DNA from: Litoditis marina | Lineage: Eukaryota; Nematoda; Chromadorea; Rhabditida; Rhabditidae | DNA length: 64,000 nucleotides | Assembly (NCBI GenBank): GCA_964036275.1 | Contig: OZ038436.1 | Span: 21,603,904-21,667,903, forward strand | Direction: 5' to 3' | In this document: piece by piece, positions 38,257-53,450 of the stretch | Layout of the letters: the number at the start of each line of letters is the position of its first letter | Numbering within the stretch: position 1 is the first letter of the stretch | Made by a program: the position numbers and the translations under genes | The notes under the pieces: model-generated | What the model was told of the DNA's origin: nothing | The model's input: the letters and a program-made list of their open reading frames with translations, nothing else | Database searches by the model: none

Positions 38257-40031
38257 CTGGAAAAACAATATAAAGTTCATTGAAACTTGGCTAATTTCCT
38301 TTTCTAGTAGTGTGTTCTCGTTTCATGATGTGGTACCACAGTTTTTGGGGTGATTCGATTCATTTAATCCCCATTTACTTGAATATTTTAGTATTATATA
38401 TAATGTATTTGTGTGTTTTCTTTTGATTTTTATGGGCATACTAGTTTGGGATTTTTCATCTTCAGCAGGAAGTTGAAGATGGAGAAAGTGAAAGCATCTT
38501 CGTTGCGGGTAGCGCTACAACTTACTGATTCACACCCAAACGTGGTGAGAACATACTAGAGCGTTCACATAACAGGGAAAATCTCTCTCCAGAAATAAAT
38601 TTCCTAACGTAAATCCCATAATATAAACTTCTATCGTTTTGATTGAAAACTGTTTGTATAAAAAATCAAATAACAAACCGAATGTATTGAGCAGTGGGCG
38701 GTCAGCGGCAAGGCATTCAGCACTATTTGGGAATGAATGGAATACTGGCTAGTTTGAACAGAGAGAGGACTTGAGGAGATCTGTAAATCGAGTTGTTTTG
38801 CAACCATTGAGAAACATTAACGTATACAAGAACAGGTAAACATAACCAATGCACTAATAAGCAAAAAACGAGATGATAAAATATTTGAGCATACAACATG
38901 AATGACCAATTCATGATTTACTGGAGATGTATGAATGGATATATGTTTGGAAAAACGACATAGACGCCATTGTAACATCTAACATCAATTGAACTCTCAG
39001 AGTAGGAGAAAAATACTACTTTCTTTATCCAAAATTATTCAGTTCAATTCTACAACTTCAGAACGTTTCAAAAGTTAGATGAAAGATATTATTCATTCAT
39101 TCATTCATTCATACAAATTTATTTTTCAGAAGACCCCTCGATAGATCGTTCAGACGTTCTGACGCTCATTAGTTTCCTATTCTAATTCTAAAATGTGTTA
39201 TCATAATGGAAGAAAAAAACGTATAGTTTTCAGTACTACATACTATTCTGATTCCCTTCCTTTCCGTTCACCTTTAATCTGAATATAATGTTTCTGGTGT
39301 AGACATAATAGTGAGAACTCGGTCAGGCATACCTTATGGCGGTCAATATAATGCAACAATAGTGCAGGGAACAGCCCAAAGACTAGAAAGGGCAAAGGAA
39401 GGCTTTGGAGACAAAAAGAATGGTCCCCGACCATGTTAACCATTATTACCAAATGAAACTTTAGGAATATAAAGTTGAACTAAACAAAGTCGAAAGTAAA
39501 AAAAATAGTGTCACGTTTCGCCTCTACCCCACAGAAAAAAGGGCAAAGGAGTGTCTTGAAGGAAAAGAATGATCCGGATCAAGTTTATTGTTATAATTGA
39601 AAAAAGAAAGTCCAAGAAATCAAAATATACTAAAAAAAAGTGCTGCGTTTCACCTCCACCCCATAAAAATCTTATTTTAGACAACTATGTTCCCTTCCGA
39701 ACAAATGAAGTATAGTATGGCAATAAATACAGAGAATGAACATTCCAATGTGAACTATCAACATTTTAACAACGAATAAATTAATTTGTCAAATCAAAAA
39801 TCTGGGTCAAAGTTTACGTGTAATTGGTAGTTCAACTACTCAAGATTAGCACCCTGAATGGAAAACACGTCTCGGACCAAATAATGAAACGGAGAAAAAC
39901 AATTGTAATATTCGTATTTCGGTCTATGAGACATTGTTGTTGAAAACAGGAAAAAAAACTAATATCAACATGTGGATAATGGGAGAAGGCAGGCCAATTT
40001 GAATTCGAGGATTACCGACTTCCGAGACAAG

Positions 40032-40035
<4 letters not shown>

Positions 40036-40102
<67 letters not shown>
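40036..40102. repeat. (GA)n microsatellite
   Basis: About 33 uninterrupted GA dinucleotides. The Ser-Leu open frame across it on the minus strand is an artefact of the repeat. Confidence 0.97.
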
Positions 40103-40104
<2 letters not shown>

Positions 40105-41346
40105 GGGAGAGTGAGAGTGTAATTGCACAAAACAAAAAAAGTTTTTGAGTTTTTTTACGTATATTTCACCGCTGCAACCTATATCACTCGGGGGCTTAAA
40201 ATACTCATGGATTACTAATGAAAATCAGGAAGATACGGTCATGATAGGCAAGTTTTTCGGTTTTTTTTTCCTGTCGGTAGATCAAACTACAAATATTTAT
40301 CCTTTTCACATAACACAACACGCAGACAATAGTTTGCCTTATTACAATAGTTTGCCGTACAAATCATATTTGTGATATGTGTGGACCCGGATAGGACAAT
40401 TCGTGAAATGTGGTAACGTTCTATGACCGGGACAGAACAAATGGCAACCATTATGTTGAGCCACATAACATTAGGAACTTGCTTTTTCCGAAACAAGTCT
40501 CAAGTATGTTGAAATAAGGATGTTGTCCTATCTCGTATTTGTAGATTGCTCCCGATGCTTTTTTGGTCAAAGTTTGTGAAACGTAGCGGGTATTGAGATC
40601 AAACTACATATGGTTACACTTCATAGACGGATTTCGTGAGATGTAGATACGTAATATGGCAAGGACAGGACAATTGGCAACTATTATAGTGAGGGAGGAA
40701 GTAGGAAAGATGATGGAGTGGAAGAGCCGGCTGGGATTTATCCTATAGTCGAAGTTCTCTCCAATTTGAAACCAGTATTCTTATAAAGAAAAACCTCTCC
40801 CCGTGAATTTACTAGCCATAAGGAGTAACTAAGTGTTCAAACTACAAACACATGAGGCTTGGACAACATACACAGTATGAACTTGCTGTGAAAAGAGCAA
40901 ACCGTATAATCTAACCTCACATTTCGTTTATGTATCAACCTACACTCGTGAATATCTCTGAAACCGGTGAATTTGGAGTTCCCTTCGAACTCTGGCACAA
41001 AAAACAACAAAATACATCTCTCTTGGAGTCAGAAAACCATCATTTCGCAGGTTGTCGTGAAGTTATGTATTAAGGTGATAACTAAAGCACATTTCAACCT
41101 TGAACAATCTATTTTTATTCAAATCTGTTTTTTTTTTTTTTCTAACAATCTGTTTTTATTCTGTTTCAAACCGAATCGGTACAAAGTTGAAACAAAAAAA
41201 GAGAGATCTCTGCCAATCGTGATTAGCGCCCGTGTTGCTTGGGGTTTATGTTGGTGCAATACATCAAAGAGCGGAGAGGAAATTAGGAATGCAGCTGAAT
41301 TGGGGTCCAGAATGCACACATACGGACGCATGAAACTCGACACCTA

Positions 41347-41880
41347 GTGTCGTAGTAAAGTGTCTCATGGAGATCAAACGGGGTGTATAATGTCTGAGTC
41401 AACTTGAAATATCATTAGGCTTGGTGACGTCATAGTTGACTCGAATTATTTTCAAACTCAAAAACTGTTCAACCTCTGACCGTACTAAAGTGTCTCATGG
41501 AAGTCAAAAGGGGTATAAATACATACTCAAGAACTTTCGAAATTTGATAGTTTCTGAAAATCTGACTTCTGAACTCGTGATCAACTCTGAGACTTGATCT
41601 GTCTGGCAGCCTAGCAACGTGTAATGTCGGAGGTCACTATGATTGATGAAGTCATGGTCAACTCGAAACATCTTGAAACTCGAAAACTTTTCATCCTCTG
41701 ACCTTAGCAAACTGGCACGTATTCACTAGTGTTGGTAGGGTCATAGTTGACCCGAAACATCTTGAAACTCTTTAACCTCAGGTCGATTTAAAGTGTTTCA
41801 TAAAGTTCAAAAGAGTTATAAATACATTCTCAACAACTTTCTGAACCTGCCACTTCTTAAAAATTCCGAATTTGAAATCA
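41347..41880. repeat. Diverged tandem repeat array
   Basis: Recurring blocks: a TAAAGTGTCTCATGG-type sequence at 41354, 41486 and (as TAAAGTGTTTCATAA) about 41789; GGTATAAATACATACTCAAG and relatives; and GTCATAGTTGACTCGAA-type blocks. Three or so imperfect copies of a 130-300-bp unit are present. Confidence 0.6.
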
Positions 41881-42480
41881 ATAAACAACCCTCATGGTCA
41901 AGTCCCACTATGACATATTTTATAAACTATCTGGTGTATTAGTAATATCTCTTCCAAGTCCTGAGGACTTGTGAACTCGAGTTTCAGCGTTTGATTGGAT
42001 TTTATTGATAACCCTGCCAAAACACAGCAAGTTTTGATGTAGTTCGAGAGAAGTTGATGGGTTTACCATAAGGGAGAGCACGAGAGCCTTTGATGCGATA
42101 AAAATCTATCTAATCTCATCACATTCACGTGATAACCTATTTAGACTTTGTTATTCGATACTGCTTTATGCTCTGATAATTTTCAGTTTGTGTGCAGATT
42201 TAAATTCTGAGTGCCAGGTGGCTCTACTTTTATTGTTTCGACACTTGCCCACGAAAAAGAACATAAACTAATTCTGAAGTGTGAATTGAGAATAATCAAC
42301 CGACAAGATTCGTCAAATCATAGGAAAACTTGATAAGTCAAACAAGCAAAAGAATCAAAAATTCTGTACATCAAAACCGACAATAAATCAGAGTCTTCAC
42401 AGCGTCTAAAAATACTGCAATCTCTTGTATATAATAGAAGTCAATTGAATAGTCACCTGCATTTAGCATTATAAAGAGGA

Positions 42481-42560
42481 ATCGTGCACTCTGTAATTTC
42501 ACGTTTCTGAGTTCTGCTGTGTGCAACATGTTTCACGCGACTGTTCTATTGACTAACAGT
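42481..42560. repeat. CACGTG-family dispersed repeat
   Basis: ATCGTGCACTCTGTAATTTC, then TCTGAGTTCTGCTGTGTGCA, then ACATGTTTCACGCGACTG. It aligns with 12141-12215 and the inverse of 19393-19460; here CACGTG has become CACGCG. Confidence 0.65.
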
Positions 42561-42744
42561 ATATGTTGTTAACGGAAACTATCGACGGAAAGTAAATAGG
42601 CGAACATGGCCGTAGGGGTCTGGCTGGAATGAAATTCGCCAGCTATAGTCAGAGGTTTTACGAGCTACGCAGGCGGTGAGCCCAATGTTGCTCAATTAAC
42701 GAGTTGGCCGCATTCAGGCGCGGCCCTCGGGTCAAAATAGAGGG

Positions 42745-42963
42745 AAACATCCGATGAATAGCCTCGGGCGGAGGTCAAATAAAACATCCGATGAATAGCC
42801 TCAGGCAGAGGTCAAATAAAACATCCGATGATTAGCCTCAGGCGGAGGTCAAATAAAACATCCGATGAATAGCCTCAGGCAGAGGTCAAATAAAACATCC
42901 GATGATTAGCCTCAGGCAGAGGTCAAATAAAACATCCGATGATTAGCCTCCGGCGAAGGTCAG
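42745..42963. repeat. 37-bp minisatellite, six units
   Basis: Unit core CATCCGATGAATAGCCTCAG followed by GCAGAGGTCAAATAAAA. CCGATGA occurs at about 42751, 42788, 42826, 42862, 42899 and 42936. Units differ at a few positions (GAATAG/GATTAG, GCAGAGG/GCGGAGG) that alternate between neighbouring copies, consistent with expansion by a two-unit block. Confidence 0.92.
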
Positions 42964-45900
42964 TTGAAAGAAATGCTCCAAGTTTGTTGGATCTCAAAAA
43001 GGGGTTCGGCAGTGTTTGTAAAATTTTACTCAAATGCTCAAGGAAACAATATCGAAGGTAGCTGTTGTTGCGAGGTAATTAGCCAGCAGGTTTTGTGAAA
43101 GTTCAAAGTTTCAACATTTCGAGTGGAATCTAAAAAACAGCGTCAAGTCAATCTTTGAAAGTTTATAACAAATGTTCTATAATTCAGCTGGAACTGAGAA
43201 ATGTAACTTTATGTCACTGAAAAGTGAAAAGTTTGTGGGGGGGGGGGGTGGTACAAAAGTTTTCGAAGGTCTCATCGTACTTTCTGCAGCCTCCAAAAAC
43301 CTGGACCCCCTGCTAGACCCCTATTTCGGACTAGACATCCGGTGAACATGAATGGACTTCCCACGCCATTCAAAAGTTGGTCCAGACCAAACGACAAGGT
43401 GTTATAAACAGAACACTCCAAACGTTATGTTGTTTAAAACGTTGGGTTTTGTTACTAATTGCTTAGTTAATAACAAAAACAAAGTATTATCAATTAATTT
43501 TTTAAAATTTTTATGATTGAAATTGCAGAACTACATCCACATCAAACTACAAACACAGCAGAATTGGTCTAAGTTTGTAGGCGACGTCTAGCGGTTGTTG
43601 TTTTGTGTTATGACTTTTTGGCTGACGTGACTTGGATATTTCCATTAATGATAAATATGACCGCGAGGGGCAACAACAAGAAATCTGATCCCAACCCTCT
43701 TCATTTATGAAAATAGTAATCATATGGTTGTTTTCATCATAATCAGAACTTATTGTATTCGAGAACGAGAAAATTATATTTTAAGTTGACGAGCTGAGCA
43801 TTTTATTCATATTGTTATTGGTTTGTTTTGCTCGTTTTTTCTGAACGCAAAGAGCAAATTTCACCTTTAAACTGAATAATTTCACAGGGATATCTCTTAT
43901 AGTTCGTTTAGTTTACCACAGTGGAATGAATTCAAAAGCAAGCGCTGTTGGAATAGATATTGATTAAATATGTGAAGATCTAGATTATCCTGAGCTTCGT
44001 GAGTTCAATTTTTAGATATTGAAAAAAAAACTATTTCAAAATTAGTTGTCAACTTATATAGTGTTGCACGTTGCACGTACTGTAAAATTCATCTGGGAAT
44101 GTGTTTAATATCATTATCACTGCAAAAGATCGAGTTTTTTAGCTCTCAATTCTTTTCCATCAGTATGAAGTCATTTGACAGTGCAATTGCTTACTGTAAG
44201 ATGTTACGTATACGTGAAAAAGAGTATAGTAATGTGATGTCATATGAGAAAATGGCGAGTGCAAGATACTGGCGTTCCATCACTGAGTTATTGCCATTGA
44301 GAGTAAAACTCCCCCAGGACAGATAGATTAGAAAAAAGGGAATATACTCATTACTGAGTGAAAAAGAACGTTGATACATGATGGCGAATTATCTGGGACG
44401 GAGTGGAGTATATAGCTCATAGAAGGGGAGAAGCTATCGTTTTGGGCACACACTTCTAACTCTTCACAGTGAGGTAGTGAAGAAAAGATATAGGTAGAGC
44501 GTTCTTTAGTAACAATAGTATTTCAGTTTGTTCATAAAGATGTTAAGTAATGGAATCTTGCTCACGTGAAAGCATTTCTCACGTGAGAATTTATAATCAT
44601 CAGTACTTCTTTTCTAACTTGCGGAGTGTTGGTAAGGTAGCATGTATTAGCCTCAGTGCACGAAATAACAAAGTTAGTATAACACTTGACGTTCAAACGT
44701 AGATGTGTCTAACACGTTTTACGTGACAATCTGACAATGCATGGTACCAGCAGTAAAGAAGAAGAAGAAGTGAAACTTTCCGAGAACAAAGGAATCTACG
44801 TATGCTGCGCGTGTCAAGCCAGCATTTGTTGTGTCGCGCTCCAACCAAAAAGTGTCCGAGCTCCAGGAAAATGCATTCCCAACCCCATTTTTCTGAGTGT
44901 GAAAGCTCCTCAAACAGAATAAAACTGAAATGCCATTTCAACGTCAATGTTCAGAATGTAGTGTATGTTTAAAAGGGTATTATATCAGTGAACGCAATTA
45001 AGTACAAAATCAAAGTTTAGCAATTGATGTCAGAAATTAACCACGTTACCGGAGAAGTTATTCGGACAAAATAAAAGTTTTAAACGTTAGATCATCGAAA
45101 GCTCTTAACTAAACATTGGAAAGATGATGAAATTTCGCATTACCCGAGTAACTTTTTTGTAATAGATTTTGAATAACGGTTAATTTGTGAAAAGCTGAAA
45201 ACAGCCGAAAAATGACGTGAAAATTATATGAAACATTGAAGTGGATGCGTTGTGTTTTGGTATTTCTGGTTGTTCGAGAATGTTTGGGGCGGAAGGTCGG
45301 TTAACCAGATTGGCAAATAATCTCGTTTTGTTTCCCTCCAAGTCTTTTATAGGCGAGTTGTGCGTGCGCTCTGATTACTAGGGAGGGAGAAGGGAAAACG
45401 GAGCCAAAATGAGACAATCATCCCGGAATGAGCACAAACAATTGTTTACTAGTTGTAAACAAAACGACCACGTGAAACGTGAACAAAAAGTTGTGCACTT
45501 TTTCTTCGAGTATAATTGTGTCGCATACTAAAAAAGTATAAAGGGCTCGAATGATTTGGTGTGCGATGTGTGATGCTCATGAAATTCCGATGGTAACATT
45601 GGAATTTCCAAACCTACTTTCTTAACTACACAAAAAAATGGCGCAAATTACCGTTTTTAGCCACACTTCCATTAATAAGACTATCCTCTAAGAAGGTTTC
45701 GTCTGCGTGGCAACATTGGAATGTTCTTAGAAGGCCCAGCAATTGCCCGCAACTGCTTTGATGTCCCATAAAAAGAGAGCCGCCAACTTATTTGATATAT
45801 AACTGACATTCGATGACAAGTGGGAGAAACTTATTTTTTTTCATTTGTAGAAATAATGAGGCTTCTAAGTGTTCTACTACAATATCGCCCACGTCGAGCA

Positions 45901-46196
45901 GTTTGAAGCGAACAATGTGGAAGATAACAAAAGTGATACTGATAGTTACACATTAAAAAACAAAATATGAAAATTATATTAATCTATGTATGATTTAGAA
46001 GTTCAACGAAAGGTTGGCCATCACCTGTACACTCACTCTAAGGGCAGGCTGAAATGTTCACTTTGTTCAGTTCTGCTGAGTTTATAGTTTAACCTCGAAT
46101 ATTCTAGGTGTGAATCCAAAAGTTTTGAGGTGTTGGTTCATGAGCTGTTTAACTTGCTCTTCTTAGCTAGCCAGCCTTTACGGTTCATGTTTCCCT

Positions 46197-46276
46197 ATTC
46201 AGCAGTGTTTGTAGTTCGATCCCGCTGGTTTCAGGTCGAAATTCGTACATTAGATACATCAAACTACAACTAAAGT
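46197..46276. repeat. GTAGTTTGATC-family repeat, compact copy
   Basis: CAGTGTTTGTAGTTCGATCC, then TCGAAATTCGTA, then ACATCAAACTACAACTAAAG: a small inverted repeat with a ~40-bp centre. Confidence 0.55.
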
Positions 46277-46977
46277 TGGGTAATTCCGTATTTTAAGGTT
46301 TTACATCCTAATGTTTCGGTTCTCAATCCTAATGTTATTCTTTCTTTACAGTAAAGTACGCGAGAATCACCTGAACTCCGGACCAGCTCCCAGTCTCAGA
46401 AAACGGGAGGGTTATAACCCCGTCCCTTTGGGGTTCTAAGGTTGTTTCCGGGGATATTCATTACATACCATGTGTGTGCTTTGTGTGGAATGAACCTATT
46501 GTTATAAAACTCCTGATTTGTCATATCCCCTATCTGGTGTTCTTTGCTCCACGGCACCATTGCTCACGTCGCCTCCCGCTCATGATGTATTGGACTAGAA
46601 GACTCGTGTTGTCCATTTATCTTAGCCGAAGAAAAAGTACTCCGCGCGCAGACAGCGAACACACAAATATCTAATTGGAGCCAGAGCTATCGCCATCAAA
46701 TTCTTACCCGGTATAATGTTAGTCACACGCCATGTCACGTGACGCGTGAACATTCGCCCATTTTACTGCGCGTTTAAATACAAAAATTTGGAAAAAGAAC
46801 AAGATATAGCTGAAGGCTTGATTTCTATCTATGAAATAGAGAAAACATATAGAAAAAACTTGTAGTTTGAACGGAACGGAACTTGAAAGCGTGTTCTGGG
46901 AAAGTGACGAACCACCGGGATGTGACGAAATGAAATATACATACGGTTTATGAACATTGTCCTATATGCGCCTGTCT

Positions 46978-47080
46978 CGTTGTGTTTGTAGTTCGATCCC
47001 ATTGTTTTCAGTCGAAAATCGTAAATTATTGCTTGTAATAAGATCAGACTACACCAACGATTTGGTCACTTCATATAGGT
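46978..47080. repeat. GTAGTTTGATC-family repeat
   Basis: GTGTTTGTAGTTCGATCCCA, then GATCAGACTACACCAACGAT and TTGGTCACT. The right end is the inverse of the GAGTGACCAAA end of the copy at 10151, which supports AGTGACCAAA as the terminal sequence of the family. Confidence 0.55.
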
Positions 47081-47344
47081 ATTCAATGGAATCGTTTTGA
47101 AATTCATCCTAGAGTTCCAAATACATTAAAAAGATTAGGTAACAACGAAAATTAGCAAAATACATCATGTGGAAGACGAGGACAAGGTAAATGAGAACAT
47201 GATGACGTAACTGTACTGTAATCATATATTCTGAATCATTCGGTATGAGTTAAAATCTAACTGTTTGAGCGAAGCGGTTCGAAGTTGTATCAGGTCTGTG
47301 AAAAAAAGTATCAGAGATCAACAATTGAACTCAATTAACTAAAC

Positions 47345-47468
47345 TTAAAGCATGACGATTATGTGGACCAATCTCGTGTCAACGGTCCTTTAAACTGCAA
47401 TTGAAAAATGTATTGCAGTTAAAAGGACTGCAGCGTTGTGATTGGACCACATAATCGTCGTTCTTTAA
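47345..47468. mobile_element. TTAA-type MITE, full copy, inverted
   Basis: 124 bp with TTAA at both borders, left end TTAAAGCATGACGATTATG and right end CATAATCGTCGTTCTTTAA. The internal sequence is the reverse complement of the 33098-33221 copy (GTGTCAACGGTCCTTTAAAC here, GTTTAAAGGACCGTTGACAC there). Confidence 0.88.
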
Positions 47469-47914
47469 CCGTATCATATTCTTCTCAAATCGCAAAATTG
47501 GTTCCGTGCTGCGTACGTCGTCATTGATGAGCTAAACTGGATCAAATCTCAAATTTACTCACTTTAGACATTTCATGATGAAAATTAGAAAAATAACCGC
47601 AAAAATGAGCCTCAATACACGTAGTTGGCGTGAAGATTAAATGAAATGAAAAATTCTAAACCACTCGACTTTTCAGATAGCGAAGGGAAGCGGTAAGAGC
47701 CCTTCGAAAAACATACCAAAAGGGCCCTACTTGTTTTCAGCGTGGTTCAATGTTGATGGAAACTAAGTGAAAAGTACAAAGTGCTGCAAAGAGTAGCTGT
47801 CTGTGACGCAATTATATAAGGGTGCATAGAAGAGTGTTTGGGCCAAGGTGCTCGCTTATATTTCGAATGCATTGCGCGGCTGTCCATTGATCCAAACACT
47901 AGAATGGACATAGA

Positions 47915-48345
47915 ATGAAAAAACGACACACATCACTGCCATATAGTGGTCCCTAGAAGAAGAAATGGCAGATTACTGTAGCTATTACTTTCTGATGTGC
48001 ACACTTTCAAGCTTATCTCTGTGCAAGTGACTATTAAGTGTGCTGGATTATTGACAGGTGAAAATGACACACATCACTGCCATACTGGTCCCAAGAAGAA
48101 GAAAGAAGGAGAAACGGAAGATTACTGTAGTTCACACTTTCTGATGTGCACACTTCCAACCTTAACTTCATGCAAATGAATATGTAATGTACCATGTTCG
48201 GTTTCGGGTTGAAAGGTAAAAACGGTACACATCACTGTAATAGTGGCCCCTAGAACGAGAAACGGAAGATTACTGTAGTTCTTACTTTCTGAAGTTCTCA
48301 CTGCAAACTGATGCGAATACCTTGTCGCATAAGGGTCTGCTAGAA
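47915..48345. repeat. ~145-bp tandem repeat, three units
   Basis: ACACATCACTGCCATA-type blocks at about 47926, 48066 and 48226 are each followed by GGTCCCTAGAAGAAGAAA, GATTACTGTAG, and ACTTTCTGATGTGCACACTT or close variants. Confidence 0.85.
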
Positions 48346-49288
48346 GCTCAAACGAGTTGCTTTAGAGAAAGCAGGTGCAAACAGGAAAATGATATTTGTT
48401 TCGCAGTTATTGTAGTTTGATCCTTTGTAGTCGAGGTTCGAAATTCCTATGTGTTTGCAGATGCAACTACCAGTCAGTTATGTTTACCCTATTGAAAGAG
48501 TGTTTCTCTTTCAAAACGAAATAAAGCGGAACACGGCGAACACTGTATCTGTCAACTCTTCTTCTCATTTTGAAGATTAGTGTGGTTAGACGTTGGCGCT
48601 TGTCGATTGGAAAAGAAGCTTTGTAAGTTTAGTACCAATTGTTCTGAAAACCACTTATTATTCTCGGAACAAAATGAGAGAATCGGAAAATTGTGAACGT
48701 TTCCGATAACATTTACTCGATTAAAACCGACTGAACGTTTTATAGTTTTACTGTGGCAGTCTCAGTAGGAATGAAGAAGACTATATTTGGGAGATTGTTC
48801 TGAAATCTGAGAAGGTGGCTGCGAAAAGCTTCCGGCTTTCAAGGGAAAAGCCGCCTGGGAACGGGAGTTCCGGCCGATTTTATGAAAAACTTCTTCTGCT
48901 CTCCACGAATAGCGATTGTTCTAAGTCTGATCTGGACACTATTCAAGAACAAAAGCAAAGCATGACTGATAATATATCTAACCGGGTTCTTTGGTAACTC
49001 TTTTTTAAAGGTTACCTTCGGTTCGAGAAGAGTCGGTTCGATTTTGATCCGGGAAGAGTTGATTCGGAAAGAAATTCACCCTTTTTACAACCAGATTCAC
49101 CCTATTTACAAGTACAACAAATATTTTCGGTCCACTTCATATTAACCATGTTTCTCAGAAAGCATTTGCCTTGACCAGGCAAGTCGGTTGAGAATAACCA
49201 GTGAGTCACTTTTCTAGGAACCACCTCGAAACCAGTGAGTGAGACATATTGCAGTTTTCCTTTGATACTTCCAGTGGTGACGTGGTTT

Positions 49289-49619
49289 TCAGTACCTCTC
49301 ACTCTTTACCAATAAAGCCATCTCAGGTGTGTTGACAAACAAGTTGGGGAAGATTACGTGAAACGCTCCGTCTCCTACACCGTCCATATTCTTCACTGCA
49401 AAAAAAGGTGATAGACGTGATCAGATCCTCCTGTCGAATCCCCTAGTGACATTCTGGGTACAAATTTGCTACCTATTGTAGGTGATCACACTCCACTGAG
49501 ATTTCAAAGGTGACCTTCTGAGGTACTCTACCTGCGCTGCCTGATGCTATATTTGGAAAAAATGCGATTATAAAAATCGCTAGTGTTGCACAGAAATTGG
49601 TTATAATAATGTTCCACAT
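49289..49619 (-). CDS. Possible small secreted peptide, two exons
   Basis: Exon 49532-49619 starts with ATG and encodes MWNIIITNFCATLAIFIIAF then FPNIASGSA, a convincing signal peptide (hydrophobic core, small residues before the cut). It ends with one base before GTAGAG. Exon 49289-49395 starts after TTTTTTTGCAG, is in phase, and ends KSERY plus TGA, giving about 63 residues. Downstream in another frame a further open stretch (RGTENHVTTGSIKGKLQYVS and onward to 49102) looks protein-like, so the real gene may be longer through an intron I could not place, or may be broken by a frameshift. It is divergent from dimt-1, 315 bp between starts. No family recognised. Confidence 0.38.
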
Positions 49620-49934
49620 TCTTCGCGATTGATAATTATCCTTTTAAGAACGCGAAACGGGGGAAATCTGGTCAAACGGCTGTCCACAGTCATACAAATT
49701 TATGTGACAGCCGCATCTTTTTTATTCATTACGGTGGTTGCGATGTACCTGACGACTGAATGCGTATAAACATGTTCCCGGATTTTTTCTAAATTCGATT
49801 TTCTGAATTTTTTCTAGCAAATTTGTTTCATACTGTCGTATATTCTCATTTGTTTCGTTCAACGTTTAGAAAACGTCTCATCCTTTCAGTTGAAGTTTAA
49901 TCTTCCAATAGTTTCAATTTTCAGCACCACTGCC

Positions 49935-53339
<3,405 letters not shown>

Positions 53340-53409
53340 ATTGTTCCAAACACAAAATTGTTTCCACACCGTATATTGTTTTTGTTGTTCATGTTGTTTG
53401 CTCATTCAC

Positions 53410-53450
53410 AGAGAATAAAGTCATTTTTACATAATGTTTATTAGTAATCA
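53410..53450. terminator. Convergent poly(A) signals
   Basis: AATAAA on the plus strand at 53414-53419 serves dimt-1. AATAAA on the minus strand at 53437-53442, only five bases after the YJU2B stop, serves the opposite gene. Cleavage 10-25 bases past each signal would make the two transcripts abut or overlap. Confidence 0.75.

Larger units (their letters stand above)
38257..49288. other. Gene-poor 11-kb interval rich in tandem repeats
   Basis: No phase-consistent gene could be assembled between the K2P gene and the dimt-1 block. The interval has a GA microsatellite (40036-40102), diverged tandem arrays (41347-41880, 42745-42963, 47915-48345), a poly-G run (43237-43248), a MITE (47345-47468), GTAGTTTGATC-family copies (46197-46276, 46978-47080, 48407-48475) and CACGTG-type repeats (42481-42560, 45462-45500). 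A plus-strand frame at 48815-48997 (EKPPGNGSSGRFYEKLLLL) has gene-like composition, but splice and start context are unconvincing. Confidence 0.5.

Noticed and set aside
46410..46460. AACCCC...GGGGTT hairpin near 46.42 kb
   Set aside because: Only six paired bases, with no context to give it meaning.
49102..49302. 66-codon minus frame starting MRGTENHV as a separate gene
   Set aside because: It has no acceptor or signal of its own and is out of frame with the signal-peptide exons. Kept only as a note in the small secreted peptide entry.
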